From: Arenicola marina | Taxonomy: Eukaryota; Annelida; Polychaeta; Arenicolidae | NCBI GenBank assembly: GCA_964019135.1 | Contig: OZ025261.1 | Span: forward strand, 30,426,029-30,490,028 | Length of the DNA stretch: 64,000 nucleotides | Direction: 5' to 3' | Part shown: piece after piece, positions 56,005 to 64,000 of the stretch | Numbering within the stretch: the stretch's first letter is position 1 | Layout of the letters: the number at the start of each line of letters is the position of its first letter | Notes under the pieces: generated by a model | Databases searched by the model: none | What the model was told of the DNA's origin: nothing | What the model saw: the letters and a program-made list of their open reading frames with translations, nothing else | Program-made: the position numbers and the translations under genes

Positions 56005-57065
56005 TCACTCTTTACAGTATACGATATATTAGAGATCACTATATATAGTAAAACCACTGTATATCATTAGTCACTATATATAGTATATGAGATATCATAG
56101 GTCACTTTATATAGTATATGATAGATCATAGGTCACTTTTTATAGTATATGATATATCATAGGTCACTTTATGTAGTATATGATATATCATAGGTCACGT
56201 TATATAGTATGCGATATATTAGAGGTCACTTTTTATAGCATATGATATATCATAGGTCACGTTATATAGTATGCGATATATTAGAGGTCACTTTTTATAG
56301 CATATGATATATCATAGGTCACGTTATATAGTATGCGATATATTAGAGGTCACTTTTTATAGCATATGATATATCATAGGTCACGTTATATAGTATGCGA
56401 TATATTAGAGGTCACTTTTTATAGCATATGATATATCATAGGTCACGTTATATAGTATGCGATATATTAGAGGTCACTTTTTATAGCATATGATATATCA
56501 TAGGTCACGTTATATAGTATGCGATATATTAGAGGTCACTTTTTATAGCATATGATATATCATAGGTCACGTTATATAGTATGCGATATATTAGAGGTCA
56601 CTTTTTATAGCATATGATATATCATAGGTCACGTTATATAGTATGCGATATATTAGAGGCTACTAGGCTTAGTAATTCCGCCACATGTGATTGGTCACTC
56701 TATATAGTATATGATATATTAGAGGTTACTTTGTATGGTAATACAACAATGTATCAAAAGTCACTTTATATAGTAAACACACTATGTATCATAGCCCACT
56801 TTGTACAGTTATACCACGGTATACCATAAAACACTTTATATGTCAACACAATCTGAGCCATTTATATGTAAACACAATGATATAACGGATCTCCATATAT
56901 GTTAGCACATTGCTTTATCAGAAACCCTTTATGTTAACACGTTGCTGTATCATAAACCCTTTACATGTTAACACAATGACATATCAGAGACCATTTATGT
57001 GTTAAAACAATGATATATCAGAGACCATTTATATGTTAAAACAATGATATATCAGAAACCATTTG
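56005..57065. repeat. 31-bp AT-rich repeat evolving into a 62-bp higher-order array
   Basis: Early and late copies have a basic period of about 31 bp (an AGGTCAC/AGTCAC core plus TTATATAGTATATGATATA). Between about 56160 and 56650 two diverged half-units (AGGTCACGTTATATAGTATG and AGGTCACTTTTTATAGCATA) alternate as a 62-bp unit, repeated about seven times nearly without change. From 56740 the array degrades into ATGTTAACACAATGATATATCA units. Confidence 0.92.
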
Positions 57066-57951
57066 TGTGTGAACAATACCCTTCGACACTAATCCGGGCT
57101 GTAAATGTTCGAACTATCAAGTGGGTACTTGAGAGTAGTAGGAGTAATTATTTGCATACAAAATGGGAGGCAATCGTGCGCCTGTCGGTGCCACTTTGAC
57201 AAGGCCTGGGTATGTGCTCTTAAAAAACATAAAACGATAATGTAATTTGGTCAATGCCTCTCACCTCGTCAGTTTAAATTGTCTATGTGGGCACACGTAA
57301 CATGATAATGATGTTTTCTGATAAATATAACAATAATAACCAAAATTTCATTAAAAATTTATTTAATCTGGAAAATTAAAAATGCCATTATTTTATTTTA
57401 TTCATGGTATGTTTATTGTTATGTAATTAATACTAATATACTCTAAACGAAACATCACAATATGTTATTAAATAGGCCATATGTAGTGTCCCCTGTCATT
57501 GTATCACATCCATTGGATAGCTGGTAAGCGAGGGGGGGGGTCGTTCGGGGAGGGGGGGGGGTGAGGAGGGTGATTCGGATCAATATCACAATGTGGTCCA
57601 GACATTGAATGTATTCCTGGCTGGAGGGGCTGTGGCTTGTTTGACCTTTCGTTAGCGAGATTCGCCCCACCCTCTCGGTCCGGCCCTTCTCAACCCACAC
57701 CCCACTCCGCCTCAACCCCCTCCTCCACCCCCCCGCCCCGGCCACGCCTCATGTACCCCCGGGCGGACACTATGGATGCAAATGTGGTGCGCATAACCAC
57801 CGGCGTGTCTGTCTGCGGGAGGCAGGGAGGAGGGGGCGGGGAGGAGGGGGGGGGGGGTAGCCGCGACAGGAAGTCACGTGATCCCTCCCAAATCCTGAAG
57901 GAAGGAAGCTCACCACTCCCGTCCACCATCGAAAGAATCCTGGACTTTTGA
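57066..57951. other. unique DNA then G/C-skewed tract
   Basis: 57100-57520 is AT-rich with nothing supported. 57525-57570 and 57820-57860 are G runs. Pro-rich frames over 57637-57951 are compositional. Confidence 0.35.
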
Positions 57952-58106
57952 CGCGCTGGGGACAATCTTCGATTTGGAGTTGGCAAGGTACCTTCCTGGC
58001 TCCTTTTAGCCCCCCCCCCACCATGTTCCCTCTGCCCGCCCCTCTTCCTGCCCCTCCTATGTGCACAAAGCGGTCTAAAACATCTACATTTTATTTCCAT
58101 CCTCAG

Positions 58107-58437
58107 CCACACCCCAACATCTCAACAATTACTTCTCTGCCCTACCGACTCGATTCTCCCGTCATCCGTAGCTGTGGCTGGTACCTGGGCTTACGACCGG
58201 GGGATTAACGGACAAGGAACAAGTCTTATCCGACCCAAAACAAAGAACAGACTAAAAAGCAAGGTTGCAGTGGAACGGCCTTTTGACTGGCCAGCTTTAT
58301 CCCCAGTCCACGTGACGGTCGTCAGGCGCGTAGTTGACCGAGATGCGCCTTTTTTCTTTAGTTGGGATAGTAGAACTGGGTGGGCAGAGCAACACAAGTA
58401 CATATTCTTAAACCGACTGTGCTATGAATCGTTTTAA
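58107..58437 (+). CDS. possible terminal exon, unrecognised protein
   Basis: The acceptor ACATTTTATTTCCATCCTCAG (AG at 58105-58106) opens phase 2. The frame reads HTPTSQQLLLCPTDSILPSS, VAVAGTWAYDRGINGQGTSL, a basic stretch (RPKTKNRLKSKVAVERP), then FDWPALSPVHVTVVRRV and SWDSRTGWAEQHKYIFLNR to TAA at 58435-58437. That is 109 codons, and the same frame is stop-free back to about 57952 (about 160 codons), unusually long for chance in mixed-composition DNA. Only its last part (from a GTG at 58174) has a start-like codon, so a spliced exon fits better than a free ORF. Two shorter frames overlap. No family recognised. Confidence 0.4.
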
Positions 58438-58667
58438 CCGCATAGTTCGAAAGGGCAGTAAAAAATGAACTTACAAATGCAATCATAGTGTAGAGGAGCA
58501 CTCGGGGAACTATAGTTTTGACTCCGTGCTTAGTCGACAGTCATGCAGTTGTACCAAGTATATAATTTTGGAATTTTGTTATTCTTAAGATTTGCCAACT
58601 TTTACTCTGTTTTGTCCCAAAATGAAATAATATTGCTAAATATGGTGGGAAGAAAGGTGTATGAAAT

Positions 58668-58982
58668 ATGTTACCAGGGAACCAGCCGGTCGAAGTCAAT
58701 GAGACGCTACTCTTAAGTTCACAAGGTCACAACTGTCATCGGGAGGATCGTTTTGACAAAGATGCACCAGATAGTTTCAATGTTAGTTATCAGCGAGTCT
58801 TCAAATATTATTGCTCTGCATATAACGGTAATATTACAAATACTCCAGCCAAATGTATTATGTTTCAGGGTAACACTCATAAACCTGGTTTCGACAATGT
58901 CCTAGGCGTACTTTATACGATCATTATAAGGACCGTTATCAATAACAAAAGAGTATTGATAAATATGATATCTTTGAAGTAA
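58668..58982 (+). CDS. hypothetical 104-codon open frame
   Basis: An ATG frame (MLPGNQPVEVNETLLLSSQG, then HREDRFDKDAPDSFNVSYQ and three Cys) in AT-rich DNA, where a stop-free run of this length is uncommon by chance. The last third is Ile/Val/Asn-rich (YTIIIRTVINNKRV), typical of translated AT-rich noncoding DNA. No domain and no clear splice sites. Confidence 0.22.
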   Translation: MLPGNQPVEVNETLLLSSQGHNCHREDRFDKDAPDSFNVSYQRVFKYYCSAYNGNITNTPAKCIMFQGNTHKPGFDNVLGVLYTIIIRTVINNKRVLINMISLK

Positions 58983-60923
58983 TTAAAATGAAATGGAGGC
59001 ACTCACGATTGCAACAATAATCCATAATAAGGCCTTTGTCAATTTCTTGCCCGAATAACGTGCGCGATATTTCCAGCCTCCGGGTGAGTGCTCGGATCGT
59101 CTTTGATCGTGACTTTTGATCGTCTTTGATCGTGACTTTTCGGTATTTAGTTTTCAGTACCCGTACACACGGCGTTGCGTAATTAAACAATTCTCCTATG
59201 GGATAAAAAGTCCCCCTTCCCTGTACAAGTGTTAATCACTCTCCTAGGAAATCAGTCCAGCGTTAGGCTTACGGACGCCATGGAAATGACTTGGCGCTGT
59301 GGGTCTTCTTAATCTGTTTCAGGTCGCTCCCCTGCTTGACGTGAGCGAATCACCACATAAAGAAACTCACTCGAATTAGGATTGGTACCGTATTACGCCG
59401 GAAGTTACCATTCACGACCAGTAGATGGCGCGTACGTAGTGGCGCCATATTTTTGGTTTCTCACCAACAAAGAAACCTTTCTCGTCCACGTGGAGTAGCG
59501 TTGGTCTGGTTTTCGTGTTTGTGTGTTATTGACGACATGGCTGAATTGTATCCGACCTCAAAAGACATTCATACGGGTTCAATCGCTTTGGACTGCTGTT
59601 AAGGGGCTTGGATGCGCCATCAATAAAGTGACGGACTAATATTAACTGAAATATATGTGTAAACATTTCGTTCAGCTTTTTCTTTTTATCTATATGATGA
59701 AAAGTAGTCTATAGACATTCTTTCTGTCTTTCATTTATGTATAAATATTATATTTTTATGAGAATGTTAATCACATGGAAAACAATCACACAAACGTCGG
59801 ATTTGATTAAATGAAAGTTGTCTTTCATCGTGTGATAAATATTGTGGTAAATGTTGGCGGTGAAAAAACAGAGATTCATTCAACCATAAGTCTTAGAGCG
59901 TAATAGGTGTTTAATACACCCTGACAGTATTTTAGAGGGCTCATATCTAACAGACACTTCTTCCTACACGATCTGAGTGACGCTCATAGACCGGGGTAGC
60001 GCATTAAGTATTAAAGGTTTAGGCTGCTCTACTTTGATTCTATTTTTTCGGCCATAAGTGCCAATGTTTATTTCAGAGCGGTCGTGATCCCTCCGCCGCT
60101 ATGACCACGTGTCGGCGATGGGAGAACGTACTTGTCTGGAAGGCGAGGACTGCGACAGGAATGAAAGGTCTAGACAGGCATCCGTGTCTTTTTTTGCCGA
60201 CCTAAAGCATGTGTTTACAGGTGGCGCTTCGGCATTTTCATTCTCACTGCGCACAATGGTCTCGTGTAACTCGGAATCCGCTAGATGGCGCTTGCGCTTC
60301 GCTCACAATGCCGCGAGCTCTTTTGTCAAGGATGTCGCGGAAATACGCAATAAATACTGAAATTGATTTGCCGCCCGAGCAACGGAGAAGTCCGACGCGC
60401 TGAATACACCGCCTATGTGAATGTTGCTTAATTTACTGGTGATGGCAATTACGTATGATTAGTTACTCGCGAACAATACTGAGTATGTGCTAAATGGACA
60501 ATTTATTATGGATAGAAACCGGGTAAGCTATCCTAATCACCGTTTTTTTTTCCTCGTCGGATCCCATATCAAATGGTCATATGTATCACCCACAAAGAGC
60601 TTTAGTACAGCACAATGACACACGGCAGGCACATCACTTCACATTACGTGTCCAAAGTTACTCTGACGCGGGGCTGGGAAGGGGATGGGGTAGGACTTCC
60701 TTTAAGCAAATAGGTCCTTTCTGTATATGGAAATCATAGGTAGCCCTAATTTATCTACGAAAACTCTTGGCTATGTGGAGATAAATAAATAAACACACCC
60801 TCTAATGCGTGGGGAAGAACAAGGAAACAAACAAGGAAAGGAAGAGCGGCCAAGGGAAGGTCATGCAACATGCATCACCGCGCCACCTCACTTCCGGTGT
60901 GCGCGGGCGTGCCGCACTCTCCA
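58983..60923. other. unique DNA, weak coding signals only
   Basis: AGATGGCGC phrases occur at 59422 and 60283, close to GTGGCGCCA. An 83-codon plus frame (60109-60360) overlaps a second frame of 64 codons (60209-60403), so neither is trusted. A duplicated CTTTTGATCGTCTTTGATCG lies near 59110. Nothing else is supported. Confidence 0.35.
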
Positions 60924-60937
60924 CCACTAGGGGGCGC
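60924..60937 (+). promoter_or_regulatory. CTCF-type core motif
   Basis: CCACTAGGGGGCGC is a full match to the conserved CTCF core (CCACNAGRGGGCGC type) bound by the central zinc fingers of this bilaterian insulator protein. It sits in a GC-rich local context (60890-60960) between unique DNA and the 10/20-bp array at 61.7 kb. Motif only; occupancy cannot be judged from sequence. Confidence 0.5.
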
Positions 60938-61689
60938 CCCGCGGTGTGGTCCCTAATCCACGGCCCTGGGATCAGCGGGCGCCACTATTTATCCTATTTG
61001 CTGCCGGCGAGACCGCTCCCCCTCGAGTCTTGAGACTATCGATCAAAACTCGTGGAGGTCTTCTTTCTCTCTTCCTCGACGGCTCATTACCCGGGAAAAC
61101 ACTGGATGTCGTTGAGATGGGGCGGACCGTAATAACGCCTGCGAGACAGTGGGACGCGCAGCATTGTGGCACCCACAACCAGCGTCCAGTTTTGTAGGTG
61201 ATTCGGCGGGGGATACATGTTTCTTTCTCATGTAAAAAATGCCGAGAGGTATACATCTATTTTGACATTTTTTATCGTAAAACATGCGATACAGTACCGA
61301 TTTTTTTCGTCGCGTCAAGTTAAGTCGAAAATCCTTTATTTAACCATGTGAATACCCAAGTTAATAACAGGTGTCATAAATAAGAACGGATTCATTCACA
61401 CGGTTGGGAGATTCCAGTTAAGACCAGTTGGTTGCTGGCGCAAGCACCACCGTTGAAATATACGATTGTAATGAAGATTATTACGTGATCTAATCAGTGG
61501 ATTTAATAGAGGTAATTATCAAGTAAATACCAAGCAGTACAACAACACGGATATAAACGTTGAGATGACGGAGATGAATTAACTTGTTCATATTTGGTCC
61601 AGTTTGAATAAAAATATAAAATTGTTTTGCATCATGGCGACCCGCACTTTGTCTGTGATATCAGAGTGGTGGGGGACGGCCACAGGCAA
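60938..61689. other. no gene recognised
   Basis: GC-rich at first, then AT-rich. Overlapping 60-95 codon frames on both strands near 60946-61318 conflict with each other. Confidence 0.35.
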
Positions 61690-62248
61690 AACTTGTACAA
61701 TGTACGGCAACGTACCGTCTTGTACCACAATGTGCCACCGTGTGTCGCAGCGAAAGTGTACCACAATGTACCACAATGTGCCACAATGTACCACAATGCA
61801 CCATCACGGACCACCTTGTGTCACAATGTACCACCGTGTACCGTCATGCACCACAATTGACAACGATGCGTCACAATGTATCACATGGTGTCACACTGTA
61901 CCACATAGTGTCACAATGTGCCACATGGTGTCACAATGTGCCACATGATGTCACAATGTGCCATATGGTGTCACAATGTACCACATAGTGTCACAATGTA
62001 TCACATGATGTCACAATGTATCACATGGTGTCACAATGTACCACATGGTGTCACAATGTACCACATAATGTCACAATGTATCACATGATGTCACAATGTA
62101 TCACATGGTGTCACAATGTACCACATGGTGTCACAATGTATCACATAGTGTCACAATGTATCACATGATGTCACAATGTATCACATGATATCACAATGTA
62201 TCACATGGTGTCACAATGTACCACATGGTGTCACAATGTATCACCATG
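61690..62248. repeat. 10-bp repeat grading into a 20-bp repeat
   Basis: 61690-61860 is a degenerate 10-bp repeat (GTACCACAAT). From 61860 it becomes a regular 20-bp unit (GTACCACATGGTGTCACAAT) with TATCACATGA and ACATAGTG variants. The frames of 77-114 codons here are Cys/His/Thr artefacts of the array. Confidence 0.93.
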
Positions 62249-63206
62249 CATTTCTCTGCCTATGCCAAAGAGACTTGACACGTTAATATGTTTGCCGGAA
62301 GCATCCGATGTCTGGCCTTCTCTCTCTGGATTTTGCCGCCGCCCCAAAGAGGTTTTTCTGAACAACAACAATTTGACTGCCTTTTGTCGCTGCCTCTTGG
62401 CTGGTTGCCCAGCGCATCGTGCGTTCGTTCCAAGGAAAGGGCTGAAATCTGCACCATGTAATAGACCCAAAACAGACACCAGATGTCTCTGGTTCATTTC
62501 TTAGCGTAAAAATAGTAATAGCAGTCGATTTCATTTGGCTGAGAGTTTCAGTCCTGGTCCTGGACGAGGGAAAGGGCATTTCGGTCTCTGGTGGGTTGCA
62601 TAACAGTATTGTGTGTGTGTGTGTGCCTTCAGCCCCAGAGGAGCACAACCTCCGTCTCGTGACAATTCAACTTTTGTAGCAACACAACTCGATTTAGAAC
62701 TGCATTAAGGATGCCTCTCCTGCGCCCCCCTCCCGCCTCATTTTGCCTCTAGGCGGGTAGGTCTTGACGTCGCTTTCGCGGCCTGCAGGGACTTGTCAAA
62801 CACATCACGTCTGACAGGATTTATTAATCGATGATTAACATACGGTCTCTGGAGCAGACAGCTGACACATGTGCCAGAGTTTCCTGCTTGCCATTCCCGT
62901 GGCATTACACGTTACGTTACACACGTTCAATCGAAATGAAGAAAGAAAACAATTTGCCAGATTTCGCAGTTACATTGAATGGGCATGAAGAGGAAATATT
63001 TGATTTGTATCTGTCAGGTACAGTTGATTAAAAGATAATGATTCTCGAATGTCACTTACTTCTCCGAATACTCCATCCCTTGCAGCCCCTTTCACCCCCC
63101 CCCCTCCTCCCACCCACTATGATGCATGATATTGCATCAAAGCTGAACTTACACAGTACTAGTGCACTGAAAGACATTCTCCATCTTTTTATTTATTCAA
63201 TTAAGG
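62249..63206. other. unique DNA with several overlapping frames
   Basis: 62270-62510 is open in several frames on both strands (for example a minus frame with WCRFQPFPWNERTMRWATS), so coding strand and frame cannot be told. (GT)n at 62612-62626. A short acidic frame near 62935-63031 (MKKENNLPDFAVTLNGHEEE, IFDLYLSG) is protein-like and ends near a GTACAG donor, but it stands alone. Confidence 0.3.
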
Positions 63207-63413
63207 ATGATTAGTATGTTTTCCTCTTTCATCTGTGACCAGCTGCGTGACGTGAGGGTAACAACAGTCACCAGTGACAAGTTGTTCACATTACACTCCA
63301 AGAGAGCCAAGTGCCATGTCAATACAGTATATGCTCGAGGGGCCTCCGAGATATTATACAAGCCACCACTGTTCATTAATATGCAAAGAAGTCATGGTGG
63401 TCACGTGAAGTAA
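63207..63413 (+). CDS. hypothetical 68-codon open frame
   Basis: The ATG frame reads MISMFSSFICDQLRDVRVTT, VTSDKLFTLHSKRAKCHVNT, VYARGASEILYKPPLFINM, then QRSHGGHVK and TAA. Composition is ordinary and the antisense is closed. No family recognised and no splice sites clearly favoured. Could be a terminal exon. Confidence 0.25.
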   Translation: MISMFSSFICDQLRDVRVTTVTSDKLFTLHSKRAKCHVNTVYARGASEILYKPPLFINMQRSHGGHVK

Positions 63414-64000
63414 CAGTCATGACGACACGTGTCGGATTGTATGACACCCGCCAAGGTCACCACATGGACAACACAGGTGACGTTGCGTAATAGATACAGT
63501 GGTAACTGCATTAAGTGATGGGAAAAGCCAAGCTAGGTTTTCTATATCTTTCTTTATCAATGTAAGTTGAAACCCAATGATAGATGGGATTTTTGAGGAA
63601 GCGAACTAGAAACTATAGAGAATGTGTTGTTTAGTTTCCGGCATATAAGGCCTTTGTGGTCTCTTTTGGTACTATGGCTAAATGAGTCATGCAATATAAC
63701 CTTACCAGTTGATCTTTTATTCATATATATTGGGTGAACGTAAGATCTCATACAGCCAACTCATTAATCATGTATTTCTAACAACCAAGATATATATATA
63801 GATGTAAATGGATGAATATAGTTCCGAATTTTATCAGTATTAAAAACATTATAAATTAGAAAAGTCCAAAATATCCAAATTTGCAAAGAAATGGGACCCT
63901 CTGTCCAACTCTTTAATGCTCAACAAAACTCTGATATGAATTGACGGACCTGTTGTAAATCTGCGGCTTGATATGGAAAAAAACATTATCCAGCGGAAAG
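63414..64000. other. AT-rich unique DNA to the window edge
   Basis: Contains a short (AT)n at 63791-63799. A 64-codon minus frame (63751-63557) has no domain. Nothing else seen. Confidence 0.4.

Noticed and set aside
61588-62250. Cys/His/Thr-rich ORFs resembling zinc-finger or metallothionein repeats
   Set aside because: They derive from the 10/20-bp CCACAATGT repeat; no finger spacing is conserved.
1-64000. LTR retroelement, Polinton or other virus-like fossil
   Set aside because: No paired LTRs, integrase, capsid or protein-primed polymerase signatures recognised. The only retroelement protein fragment is the LINE tail at 51.3-51.8 kb.

Overview
This window is eukaryotic, and almost certainly from an invertebrate animal. 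There are no bacterial-style operons. Coding signal comes as short islands bounded by GT/AG splice sites, and the rest is tandem arrays, tRNA-derived SINEs, a LINE 3' fragment and two assembly gaps of exactly 200 N (6023-6222 and 54045-54244). The one gene I recognise resembles vertebrate MED25, so a marine deuterostome such as a lancelet or hemichordate would fit. The sequence alone does not fix the phylum.

Layout. 0-6 kb: four plus-strand exons of a probable MED25 (Mediator tail subunit), with matching splice phases. They run from a low-complexity linker through two glutamine-rich exons and an LxxLL nuclear-receptor box to the C-terminus, which is cut by the first gap. 7.4-8.7 kb: a 30-bp array. 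9.4-11.4 kb: short plus-strand candidate exons of an unrecognised gene, best supported at 9888-10293. 12.4-16.5 kb: a 4-kb array of 18-bp and then 12/15-bp units, open in several frames. 17.3-17.8 kb and 21.3-21.7 kb: two more spliced-looking islands. 19.3-31 kb: a chain of minisatellites, including a 33-bp array that carries eleven perfect CRE octamers.

32.3-44.9 kb is one 12.5-kb array of a 44-bp unit (about 285 copies). A unique stretch of roughly 300 bp follows and holds a terminal-exon-like open frame. Then comes a 2-kb array of an unrelated 43-bp unit. 47.6-64 kb has further candidate exons (47.6, 55.1 and 58.1-58.4 kb), a 5'-truncated LINE with target-site duplication at 51.1-51.8 kb, C-rich arrays around the second gap, a 31/62-bp AT-rich array at 56-57 kb, a CTCF-type motif at 60.9 kb and a 10/20-bp array at 61.7-62.2 kb.

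Roughly 40% of the window is tandem repeat. Most very long open frames here are by-products of arrays whose unit length is a multiple of three. Outside MED25, all gene calls are splice-and-frame inferences of low to moderate confidence. Several GC-rich islands read plausibly on both strands, and this is stated where it applies. I saw no LTR element, Polinton, rRNA, intact tRNA gene or CRISPR array.
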